Origin: Planctomycetota bacterium
GTDB taxonomy: Bacteria > Planctomycetota > B15-G4 > SIAN01
DNA length: 64,000 nt
Assembly: GCA_009691715.1 (NCBI GenBank)
Contig: SIAN01000010.1
Coordinates: forward strand, 1 to 64,000
Reading direction: 5' to 3'
Shown here: piece by piece, positions 55,181 to 62,887 of the stretch
How positions within the stretch are numbered: the first letter of the stretch is position 1
How the letters are laid out: each line of letters opens with the position of its first letter
Program-made: the position numbers and the translations under genes
Notes under the pieces: model-generated
Told to the model about the DNA's origin: nothing
The model's database searches: none
Seen by the model: only the letters and a program-made list of their open reading frames with translations

Positions 55181-55893
55181 GAGAACACCGCCCGGATCTC
55201 GCCGATCAGGTCGCCATCGCTCGTCAAACCGTCGCGTAGCAGCGCCAGCACCAGGTTGCGGAAGCGCGCGCGGGCTGCGGCGAGCCGGTTCTTCACGTCA
55301 TGCGCGGACAGGCTGAATTCCTGCATCAGCCCCTGGTAGCTCGGCGGCGCGCCCCGCGCCTCGAGCCCGTAGAAGCGCAGGAAGAGCTCGAAGTGGTCGC
55401 GTTTGCCGTCGCGCTCGAATGCGGCGCGCAGTTCGACCAGCGCGCGGGCGAGGATCGAGCGCATCAGCTCACGTTCGAAGCGCTGATCCGGCGGAGCGTC
55501 GCGGCCCGGCGGATCGGCCTCGACAGGATCGAGATCGTCGAGCGCCACGATGCGCACGCCACCGCCGCGCTTGTGCGCGCCCTGATCGCGCCGCCACTGC
55601 AGGATCCAGTGCTTCAACGTCGCCTTGACGTAGGCGCGGAAGCGGCCGCGTTCGGCGTCGACTCTGTGCAGCAGGTCGCGCTCGAGGAAGGCCGCGAAGT
55701 AGCCTTGGGTCAAATCGCGCGCGTCGTCGGGGCCGATGCTCCAGTCGAAGCGGAAGGTCCAGTAGACGGGGCGCCAATAGACCGCGAGCAGCCGATCGAG
55801 CGCGGCCGTACGCGCGGCGCCTTCACCCGCCTGCGCTTCACGGATCACGGTCCAGCACGTCGACGGAAAGCGGTGGGCGGGATGGGCGACCAT
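55177..55893 (-). CDS. ECF sigma factor (sigma-kinase pair 2)
   Basis: 238 residues, ATG 55893. It is a close paralogue of the sigma factor at 50039-50770: HRFPSTCWTVIREAQAGEG, LLAVYWRPVYWTFRFDWSIG, DLTQGYFAAFLERDLLHR and GGGVRIVALDDLDPVEADPP in regions 2 and linker; EFSLSAHDVKNRLAAARARF and RNLVLALLRDGLTSDGDLIG in region 4. Region 2 and region 4 are both intact, unlike the three broken sigma genes elsewhere in the window. It is divergent from the SNF2 gene across a ~125-bp promoter region and translationally coupled to its kinase (ATGA). Confidence 0.88.
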   Translation of the reverse strand: MVAHPAHRFPSTCWTVIREAQAGEGAARTAALDRLLAVYWRPVYWTFRFDWSIGPDDARDLTQGYFAAFLERDLLHRVDAERGRFRAYVKATLKHWILQWRRDQGAHKRGGGVRIVALDDLDPVEADPPGRDAPPDQRFERELMRSILARALVELRAAFERDGKRDHFELFLRFYGLEARGAPPSYQGLMQEFSLSAHDVKNRLAAARARFRNLVLALLRDGLTSDGDLIGEIRAVFS

Positions 55894-56018
55894 GTTAAAG
55901 TGGTTCCATCAGAGCGCGCGGACTCGCCGATTCCGACCCGCGCCGAAAAAAACGTCCCGTGGATTGGACGTGCCGCTTGTTGCGCAGGTGCGTTCGGCGG
56001 ACAATGCGCCGCCTCCCC

Positions 56019-59000
56019 ATGGATAGTCGTGCTGTTTCAGAACAATTACCGGCGCTGATGACGCACCACCTCTCCTTCTTAGACGATGATCTCGCCTGGT
56101 GGTGCGTTGGCGCGACCCACGAGTCGCTCCGAACTGCGCTCACCGCGACGGCATCGTCGAAGGCCGCCGACCGCGCCACGGCGCGATTCGCGACTGCGTG
56201 GGTGCCGGCAGCAGCCGGCGTTCTGCTGGCCGAAGAACGCGCGGGCCTGCGCCTTTCTGGCGAGCACCGCGATCTCGGCCTCGGCGCGCAGCGAGTCGCG
56301 GTGCTGGTGCTGCCGTGGCGCGGGACGGTCGAGCTGCTGACGCGGGTCGCGAGCGATCTCGACCGTCGCACCGACGACGATCCCGCCGCGAGCGGCCACA
56401 CCGCCGATGTCCGCTACTTCGCCCACGCGCTTCGTTTCGTCGCGCGGCTGGTCCTCGACGGCCGGTTCGTGCCGGGAGCCGACGGCGAGAAGCCGCCGTA
56501 TCGATCGGTCTGGCAGCCGGTCATGCGCGACGAGGAGCACGCGCTGATCGCGGCGCTCGGGGATGCGTTGCCGGGGGTTGCCCGCGCGCTCTCGCCGGAC
56601 GGTGCGACCGCGCCGCCACGGGACGATCCCCGCGCATTGGCGAAACGCTTCATCGCCTCGGCGCTCGACACGCTGGTTCGAATCGGCGCCGACGAGGCCC
56701 GCCAGCTCGGTTACGCGCCCGCGAGTCGCGTCCGCTCGCAGCACGATGCATGGGTCCGCGCGCTGGTCGCCTTCGATCCAGCGGTGGCGATCCAGCGCGA
56801 TGGCGGCGATCCGCTGCCGCGCGAAGTCGCCGCCTGGCAGCGGCCGCTCCAACTGTCGAGCGACGCGCCGGTCCGCCTGGTGTTCCGCCTCGAAGAGCCA
56901 TTGGGCGAAGATTCCGCGAGCTGGACGCTGAGCTTCCTGCTGCGCGCCACCGACGACCCGAGTCTGCTGGTGCCGCTGGCGGAAGCACTGGCGAGCAAGG
57001 GGCGCGGCGGTCCGTTCAAGCGCGGCGGCGCGGTGGTGCGCGAACTGGCTCTGGTCGCCCTGGCGCAGGCGGCCGCGGTGTCGCCGTTGCTGTCGACGCT
57101 GGTCGGTGCGACCCCGTCCGGCGCGGTGTCGTTCACGCTCGATCAGGCCTACCTGTTCCTGACGCGCGATGCGCTGGCGTTGGAGGAGGCTGGGTTCAGC
57201 GTCCTGCTGCCGCGCTGGTGGGTGCAGCGGGCCGGCAAGCAGCCGCTGGTTGCGCGCGGCCGGTTGCGCGGCGATTTCGGCCAGGGCACCGGCGCCTTGT
57301 CGATGAGCGACATCGTCACCGTCGACTGGGACGTGGCGCTTGGCGACCAGGCGTTGTCGGCGGTCGAGTTGCAGGCGTTGGCGAAGCAGAAGCAGCCGCT
57401 GGTGCGCCTGCGCGGTCAGTGGGTCGAGCTCGATCCGACGCAGTTGCAGGCGGCGCTCGAACGCTGGAAGAAGCAGAACTCGACCACGGCGACGATCCGC
57501 GAGCTGATCCATCTTTCGCTCGGCATCGACGGCGAGGAGCGCGCGCCGCTGCCGGTCGCGGGCATCGAGGGTGCCGGCGTGCTCGGCGAGCTGTTCGATG
57601 GATTGACCCGCAAGGAGCGCTTCCGCGAACTCGAGACGCCCGCCAGTTTCGTCGGCGAGCTACGTCCGTACCAGCGGCGCGGCTGGTCGTGGCTGGCGTT
57701 CCTGCGCAAGTTCGGCCTGCCGGCATGCCTCGCCGACGACATGGGCCTCGGCAAGACGATCCAGGCGCTCGCGCTCCTCGCGCACGAGCGTGAAGCGGGC
57801 GAGACGCGGCCGGTGCTGCTGGTCTGCCCGACCTCGCTGGTCGGCAACTGGCAGCGCGAGGCGGCGCGCTTCACCCCCGATCTGCCGGTGATGGTGCACC
57901 ACGGCCTCGATCGCCAACGCGATGACGAGTTGGCGCGCGCGGTGCAGCGCCACGCGCTGGTCGTGACCACCTACTCGCTCCTGTCGCGCGACAGCGACAC
58001 GCTGGCGGGGGTGGCGTGGGCCGGCGTGATCCTCGACGAAGCGCAGAACGTCAAGAACCCCGACACCAAGCAGTCGCGGGCGGCGCGCCGCCTGCAAGCC
58101 GAGTGGCGCGTCGTGATGACCGGCACGCCGATCGAAAACCACGTCGGCGACCTCTGGTCGCTGTTCCAGTTCCTCGGTTCGGAGCTGCTGCCACCGCGCG
58201 AGCGATTCCACCGCGAGTTCGTCATGCCGATCCGCGTCGGCCGCGACGAGGCCGCCCTCTCCCGGCTGAAGCGGCGCACCGGCCCGTTCATCCTGCGCCG
58301 GCTGAAGAGCGACCCGAACATCCTGCCCGACCTGCCGCGCAAGCTCGAGCACAAGGTCATCTGCAACCTCACGCGCGAACAGGCGACGCTCTACGCCGCG
58401 ATCGTGAACGAGATGACCGAGCGCGTGCAGAGCTCCGCCGGGATGGAGCGTCGCGGCGCGATCCTGGCGGGCCTCACCAGGCTGAAGCAGGTGTGCAACC
58501 ACCCGGCGCACATGCTGGGAGACGGCTCCGTGCTGCCCGGACGCAGTGGCAAGCTCGCGCGCGCCACCGAGATGCTGGCCGAAGTGGTCGAGGTCGGCGA
58601 TCGCGCGTTGATCTTCACCCAGTTCCGCGAGATGGGCGATCTGTTGCAGCGCCACTTCGCCGCGGAGCTCGGCTGCGAGGTGGCGTTCCTGCACGGCGGC
58701 ACGCCGGCCAACCAACGCCAGGAGCTGGTCGACCGGTTCCAGGAAGACAAGGACGGTCCGCCGATCTTCGTGCTGTCGCTGCGCGCGGGCGGCACCGGCT
58801 TGAACCTCACGCGGGCGTCGCACGTCTTCCATTACGACCGCTGGTGGAACCCGGCCGTCGAGGCGCAGGCGACCGATCGCGCCCATCGCATCGGGCAGAC
58901 GCGACAGCTGCAGGTCCACCTGTTGGTCTGCGCCGGCACGCTCGAGGAGCGCATCGACGAATTGCTGGAACGCAAGAAAGCGGTCGCGGATCTCGTCGTC

Positions 59001-59087
59001 GGTGCCGGCGAGCAGTGGCTCACCGAGCTCTCGACCGAGCAACTCCGTGATCTGGTGCTGCTCGACGACGAGGCGGTGACGGAATGA
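56019..59087 (+). CDS. SNF2-family DNA-dependent ATPase/helicase
   Basis: About 1022 residues with an N-terminal SNF2-associated region (~30-520) and a full Swi2/Snf2 ATPase. Motif I is LADDMGLGKTIQALALLAHE. Ia follows in VLLVCPTSLVGNWQREAARF. Motif II is VILDEAQNVKN and III is VVMTGTPIENHVGDLWSLFQ. C-terminal lobe motifs include ALIFTQFREMGDLLQRHF, VLSLRAGGTGLNLTRASHVF and ATDRAHRIGQTRQLQVHLLV. Such proteins remodel protein-DNA complexes, for example stalled RNA polymerase. The start is uncertain: ATG 56019 or 56058, neither with a strong ribosome site, and an upstream frame opens at 55959. The stop overlaps the SWIM gene start (ATGA). Intact. Confidence 0.92.
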   Translation: MDSRAVSEQLPALMTHHLSFLDDDLAWWCVGATHESLRTALTATASSKAADRATARFATAWVPAAAGVLLAEERAGLRLSGEHRDLGLGAQRVAVLVLPWRGTVELLTRVASDLDRRTDDDPAASGHTADVRYFAHALRFVARLVLDGRFVPGADGEKPPYRSVWQPVMRDEEHALIAALGDALPGVARALSPDGATAPPRDDPRALAKRFIASALDTLVRIGADEARQLGYAPASRVRSQHDAWVRALVAFDPAVAIQRDGGDPLPREVAAWQRPLQLSSDAPVRLVFRLEEPLGEDSASWTLSFLLRATDDPSLLVPLAEALASKGRGGPFKRGGAVVRELALVALAQAAAVSPLLSTLVGATPSGAVSFTLDQAYLFLTRDALALEEAGFSVLLPRWWVQRAGKQPLVARGRLRGDFGQGTGALSMSDIVTVDWDVALGDQALSAVELQALAKQKQPLVRLRGQWVELDPTQLQAALERWKKQNSTTATIRELIHLSLGIDGEERAPLPVAGIEGAGVLGELFDGLTRKERFRELETPASFVGELRPYQRRGWSWLAFLRKFGLPACLADDMGLGKTIQALALLAHEREAGETRPVLLVCPTSLVGNWQREAARFTPDLPVMVHHGLDRQRDDELARAVQRHALVVTTYSLLSRDSDTLAGVAWAGVILDEAQNVKNPDTKQSRAARRLQAEWRVVMTGTPIENHVGDLWSLFQFLGSELLPPRERFHREFVMPIRVGRDEAALSRLKRRTGPFILRRLKSDPNILPDLPRKLEHKVICNLTREQATLYAAIVNEMTERVQSSAGMERRGAILAGLTRLKQVCNHPAHMLGDGSVLPGRSGKLARATEMLAEVVEVGDRALIFTQFREMGDLLQRHFAAELGCEVAFLHGGTPANQRQELVDRFQEDKDGPPIFVLSLRAGGTGLNLTRASHVFHYDRWWNPAVEAQATDRAHRIGQTRQLQVHLLVCAGTLEERIDELLERKKAVADLVVGAGEQWLTELSTEQLRDLVLLDDEAVTE

Positions 59088-60013
59088 AACGCGGCGGCTG
59101 GTATCGCGATCCCGTACCGGGCGGCTTCAAGCCGTCGCGCCCGCGCGCGACCGGTGGCGGCCTCAAGTCGGAAGTCCGCACCGCGCGCGCCGCGAAGAGC
59201 GAGCACGCCAAGAAGTTCCTCGAAGTGGTGGAACGCCTCGGGTTCGGGCTGCGTCTGCAACGCGGCCGCGGCGATGCGCGGCAGGGTTTGGTGCGGACGC
59301 TCGACGTCGAGGTCGGGCGGATCGTGGCGACGGTGCAGGGCGTCGATCAGCCGACGCACGAGGTGATCGTCGCGCTCGCGCCATTGCCGCCGGAGAAGCT
59401 CGAAGCGGTGCTCGCGGCGTTCACGCAGCCCACGCTGGCGGCGGCGAAGTTGATTGCTGGCGAGCTGCCGGCGGAGCTTGAGTCGGGGCTCGCGGTGGTC
59501 GGTCTGATGCTGTTGCCCGACGGCAAGGATGCGTGGTCGGTCCGCTGCGACTGTCTCGAGACCGAGCAGCCGTGCCGGCACGCCGCCGCTGCGTGCTGCG
59601 TCTTCGCCGCGGAGCTCGAGCGCGACCCGCTGCTGCTCTTGCCGCTGCACGGGATCGATGCCCGCGAGTTGATCGAGCGGCTGTCGGCGGCAGGCGCGCA
59701 GGAGCGCACCGCGGCCGAGACGGAGGCCGCTGCCGGGCGCCCCGAGGTGATCCCCGAACCCTCGCCCGAGCCGCCGCACGACCTCGGCAAGTTCTGGCGC
59801 GGCGGCGAGCTGCCCCCGCTCGCCACCGTCGCGCGCGCGATCCCGTCGCAGCCCGGCGCACTGCTGCGTCGACTCGGCCCGTTCCCGTTCTGGCGCGGCA
59901 GCTCCTCGATCTCGGCCTCGCTCGAACCGGTCTACCGCTCGGCCGCGATCACGGCCGCGGCGATCGCGCTCGGGCCGCTGTTCGAGGATGCGGAGGATGA
60001 CGAGGACGGGTGA
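59084..60013 (+). CDS. SWIM zinc-finger protein, partner of the SNF2 ATPase
   Basis: 309 residues, ATG 59084 overlapping the SNF2 stop by 4 bp. The SWIM domain (CxCx(n)CxH) is visible at ~150-175: WSVRCDCLETEQPCRHAAAA. The N-terminus (KRGGWYRDPVPGGFKPSRP) is basic and typical of this family, and the C-terminal part ends in an acidic tail (EDAEDDEDG). In many bacteria a SWIM protein is encoded beside, or fused to, the SNF2 helicase. SWIM domains bind DNA or protein, so this subunit probably recruits the ATPase to its target. Complete. Confidence 0.9.
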   Translation: MKRGGWYRDPVPGGFKPSRPRATGGGLKSEVRTARAAKSEHAKKFLEVVERLGFGLRLQRGRGDARQGLVRTLDVEVGRIVATVQGVDQPTHEVIVALAPLPPEKLEAVLAAFTQPTLAAAKLIAGELPAELESGLAVVGLMLLPDGKDAWSVRCDCLETEQPCRHAAAACCVFAAELERDPLLLLPLHGIDARELIERLSAAGAQERTAAETEAAAGRPEVIPEPSPEPPHDLGKFWRGGELPPLATVARAIPSQPGALLRRLGPFPFWRGSSSISASLEPVYRSAAITAAAIALGPLFEDAEDDEDG

Positions 60014-60063
60014 GCACGGCGCGCGGCGGCGGCGGCTGCCACGCAGGAGTCCATCGCGCCGGG

Positions 60064-60417
60064 TCAGCGTTGCGGCGGCGGCGGCGACAGCGAGTGCAAC
60101 TGCTCGCGCAGCGGCGGAATCGCGTTGCGGACCAGCTCGAAGATCCGCCGCTGATCGATCGCTCCATATTCGTGTTCGAGGACGTTGCGCTGCGCGATGA
60201 TCGCTCGCCAAGGGATCGCTGGAGCACGGGAGCAGGTGGCTGGCGACACTCGTCGTGCAGCCTCTCCGAGGATTTCGAGCGCCCGTTCGACGGCAAGCTG
60301 CGTGCGGCGATCCGCCAGTTACTGCTCGAACGACGAGCCCTCGATGAGCTCGACGACCGTCCTCGCCGCTTCCTCCATGTCCCAGAGGCGGGCCGCATCC
60401 CGCTCGTCAGGCTGCAT
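60064..60417 (-). pseudogene. HEPN (HepT/DUF86-like) toxin gene with an in-frame TAA
   Basis: From ATG 60417 the frame reads MQPDERDAARLWDMEEAART and VVELIEGSSFEQ, then TAA at 60319-60321, then resumes in the same frame with LADRRTQLAVERALEILGEA. It ends after the HEPN catalytic signature RNVLEHEYGAID (R-x4-H-x-Y), stopping at 60064. HepT homologues have a Tyr at the stop position (SFEEYLADRR-type), so a single base change has interrupted an otherwise well preserved gene. HEPN toxins are RNases or targets of AMPylation by their MNT partner. An internal start after the stop could still give a ~84-residue product with the RNase motif but without the first helix. Confidence 0.78.
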
Positions 60418-60736
60418 GGATCACCTTGCGCGTGCTCAGGATGGAGTGGCGGCGGAAGGGATTCTTGAGCGCCGACTCCTCGACCAGGTCGACGCGGCGA
60501 CCGAAGCGGACCTCGAGCTCCTCGCGCATCGTCATCAGATCGAACAGGTTCCAGGCGGCTGCCAGCTCGAAGGTGACGAGGACGTCGATGTCGCTGTCGG
60601 GACCGAAGTCGTCGCGCAGGATCGAGCCGAATAACGAGAACCGCGTGACCCGCCAGCGCCGGCAGAAGTCGGAGACGGAGGCGGAATCGATGACGGGCTT
60701 GGCGCTCGACACGGCCGGATGATTGCCCGGGCTCAT
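60407..60736 (-). CDS. MNT-type minimal nucleotidyltransferase (antitoxin)
   Basis: 109 residues, ATG 60736. It has the nucleotidyltransferase signature FSLFGSILRDDFGPDSDIDV, i.e. GS followed by the DxD metal-binding pair, then EELEVRFGRRVDLVEESALK with the third acidic position. MNT proteins pair with HEPN toxins; in characterised systems MntA AMPylates HepT on a tyrosine to neutralise it. The HEPN gene starts 8 bp before this gene's end, so the two are co-transcribed. This partner is intact, while the toxin gene carries a stop codon. The first ~20 residues (before SVSDFCRRWRV) may not be part of the natural protein. Confidence 0.88.
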   Translation of the reverse strand: MSPGNHPAVSSAKPVIDSASVSDFCRRWRVTRFSLFGSILRDDFGPDSDIDVLVTFELAAAWNLFDLMTMREELEVRFGRRVDLVEESALKNPFRRHSILSTRKVIHAA

Positions 60737-60777
60737 GGATCATCCGGGCTGGGCCGGAGGGTGTCGCGGCGCCTTGC

Positions 60778-61128
60778 TCACGCCCCTGCCGACGGGCAGC
60801 GCTCCCGCAACCTGCACTCGCCGCAGATCGGCTTGTTGCGCGTGCAGAGCTCCTGGCCGTGGCGGCGCAGCGCGAGGTGTAGGGCGGCGAGATCTGCCGC
60901 GTCGCCGGCGAGTCCTGCGGCGAGCTCGGGCGCGATCGCCGCGTTCACGGTGCGCCAGGTCGCCGACCAGTTCTTCTGCTCCTTGGCGAAGCCGAGGCGG
61001 ACCAGCACGCGCAGGCCGTTGCTCTCGAGCGCGAGGCCGCCGCCGAGTCCCGCGAAGAGCAGCAGCCGCGCGCCCTTCGGAAGGAGTCGCGCGCGCACGG
61101 TCGCGAAGTCGATCGAGCGCTTCGGCAT
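60778..61128 (-). pseudogene. Endonuclease III-like (HhH-GPD) C-terminal fragment
   Basis: 116 residues: LLLFAGLGGGLALESNGLRV, LVRLGFAKEQKNWSATWRTV and ALRRHGQELCTRNKPICGEC. The spacing C-x6-C-x2-C-x5-C (CTRNKPICGECRLRERC) is the [4Fe-4S] cluster loop of endonuclease III/MutY family glycosylases. The helix-hairpin-helix and catalytic Lys/Asp region that should precede it (~110 residues) is missing, and no other frame upstream restores it. The gene is head-to-head with the LytS-like kinase, which also lacks its expected N-terminus. One deletion between them, removing both 5' ends and the shared promoter, is the simplest explanation. Confidence 0.72.
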
Positions 61129-61288
61129 CGGCGTGGCTCCTGATCGCGAAGTCGTCCAGTGTCCGCTTGCCGACGATGGCCGACAAGCGGCGGCTCGGCT
61201 GATCCTGCTTCGTCGAACGCGCCGCTCCGGTCGACCAACGGCGCGAATCGGCCTCGTTCCTTGCGAGCGCGACACGCTGCTGTTCCGC

Positions 61289-62182
61289 ATGCAGTCGAAC
61301 GCGGCGGCCTGGTACGTCGCGCTGCCAGCGTTCGGCAACGTCTTGCCGGATGCGCTGCTCGGGATCGTGGTGGTGCGCGACGCGAAACGGCTGGCGGAAG
61401 CCGGCGGCGCGCCGGCGCAGGGGCGCGCGCGGCGCTGGGTGATCGGTCATCTGCTGGTCGCGGTGTCGGCCGCCACCAAGGTCGGGAGCAACCTCAGTGC
61501 CGTGGTCCTGATGCACGGCTCGGCCGATCTCGCCAGGTACGACCCGTTGATCGCCGGCTGGCAGTGGTTCTTCAGCCTCACCAACTTCCTGGTGATCCAC
61601 TCGCTGACGCGCGCGCACTGGACCGAGGCGGAGGCGTTGCGCGCGCGGCTCGATCCGCACTTCCTGTTCAACACGCTTCACTCGCTCTCCGCGCTCGTGC
61701 GCGCGCGCCCCGAGGACGCGGAACCGGCGATCGAGCAGCTCGGCGATCTGCTGCGCTACATCCTGCGTTCGCGCGAGGACGGCCGCGACGAGGTGCTGCT
61801 GTCGGAGGAGTGGGCGTTCACGTGCAACTACCTCGACCCGGCAGCGCTGGCGGCGCCACGGCCGGCTCTCTCGCTGCAGCCGCTGGTGGAGAACGCGATC
61901 CACCACGCGATCGCGAAGCAGGCGCGCGGCGGACGGCTGGTGATCACCGCGCGCGTCGCACGCGTCGAGGGCCACGAGCTGGTGATCTCGGTCGAAGACG
62001 ACGGGCCGGGCGCGACGGCCGCTGAAGTGGCCCGCGCGGGAGGTCTCGGGTTCGCGCTGGTGCGGCGGCGGCTGGCGGCGATCCACGGCGTGCGCGGGAA
62101 GCTCGAAATCGCGACCGTGCCGGGGAAGGGATTCCGCGCGACGCTGCGGGTGCCGATCGATGGCGGGAGCGACGAGCCATGA
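61289..62182 (+). pseudogene. LytS-type sensor histidine kinase, N-terminally truncated with internal deletion
   Basis: About 297 residues in one open frame (ATG 61289 is a guess; no ribosome site). Two to three membrane segments (VIGHLLVAVSAATKV; WQWFFSLTNFLVIHSL) precede the His_kinase domain: EAEALRARLDPHFLFNTLHS with the phospho-acceptor His, then LLRYILRSREDGRDEVLLSE, the N-box LSLQPLVENAIHHA and the G-box VEDDGPGATAA. After TCNYL, ~15-20 residues present in homologues (the LERLRxGDRL-type strand) are missing, giving TCNYLDPAALAA at ~61834. The coiled linker before EAEALRARLDPHF is also short. The stop overlaps the response regulator start (ATGA). It may be partly functional, but the deletions argue for decay. 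Confidence 0.6.
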
Positions 62183-62869
62183 GCCTGCGCGTGGTGCTGG
62201 CCGAGGATGAGCCGTTGGCGCGGCGAGCGCTGCGCGACTTCGTGCAGGAGATCGACGGGCTCGAGCTGGTCGGCGAGGCGGGCGACGGCCGGGAGGCGGT
62301 CGAGCTGATCGATCGGGTCCAGCCCGAGTTGCTGCTGCTCGACGTCCGCATGCCGGTGGTGGACGGCCTCGCGGTCCTGAAGGCGATCCGTTGCCGTCCC
62401 GAGGTGATCTTCACCACCGCGTGGGATCGCTACGCCGTTGCCGCGTTCGAGCTCGGCGCCATCGACTACCTGGTGAAGCCGTTCGGGCGCGCCAGCGCTT
62501 GGCCGCAGCGGAGGTGCCCGCGGAGGTGCACGCAGCCGAGCGTGTCGCCGACGCGCTGTCGACGGCGCCGCTCGATCGGCTCTTCGCGCGCCGCGGCGAT
62601 CGGGTGGTGCCGATCCAGGCCGCGCAGGTGATCCGGCTCGAGGCGCGCGGCGACTACGTCGCGGTCCACGCCAAGGACGGCGAAAGCCTGCTCCACGTCA
62701 CGATCCCAAGCGCTTCGCGCGCGTCCATCGCTCCCACATCGTCAACCTCGACCACGTCGCGTCGATGCACACCTGCGACGACCGCCGCCTGCTGGTGAAG
62801 ACCAGCGACGGCAATGAACTCATCGCGAGCCGCGCCGGTTCGACCCGGCTGAGATCGCGATTCGGGTAG
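62179..62869 (+). pseudogene. LytTR-type response regulator, two frameshifts
   Basis: Three successive frames. Frame A (62179 to ~62487) is a receiver domain: VVLAEDEPLARRALRDFV, LLLLDVRMPVVDGLAVL (phospho-Asp) and FTTAWDRYAVAAFELGAIDY, ending LVKPFG. Frame B (~62490-62705) continues RQRLAAAEVPAEVHAAERVA, then the first half of a LytTR DNA-binding domain (LDRLFARRGDRVVPIQAAQV; RLEARGDYVAVHAKDGESLL). Frame C (~62710-62869) gives the second half: KRFARVHRSHIVNLDHVASM, RRLLVKTSDGNELIASRAGS, stop TAG 62867-62869. About 8-10 residues are lost at the B/C junction. It is coupled to the upstream LytS-like gene. As written, only the receiver could be made. Confidence 0.85.
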
Positions 62870-62887
62870 TGCGGCCGAGGCCGTCGA

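Noticed and set aside
43416..55339. Long plus-strand frames at 43416-46634, 46671-48656, 48717-50201 and 51185-55339
   Set aside because: Each lies opposite an intact, motif-bearing minus-strand gene (cytochrome-propeller, kinases, sigma factors) and shows no domain or ribosome site.
60185..60722. Plus-strand frames over the HEPN/MNT genes
   Set aside because: The minus strand carries the nucleotidyltransferase GS...DxD and HEPN R-x4-H-x-Y motifs; the plus frames are shadows.
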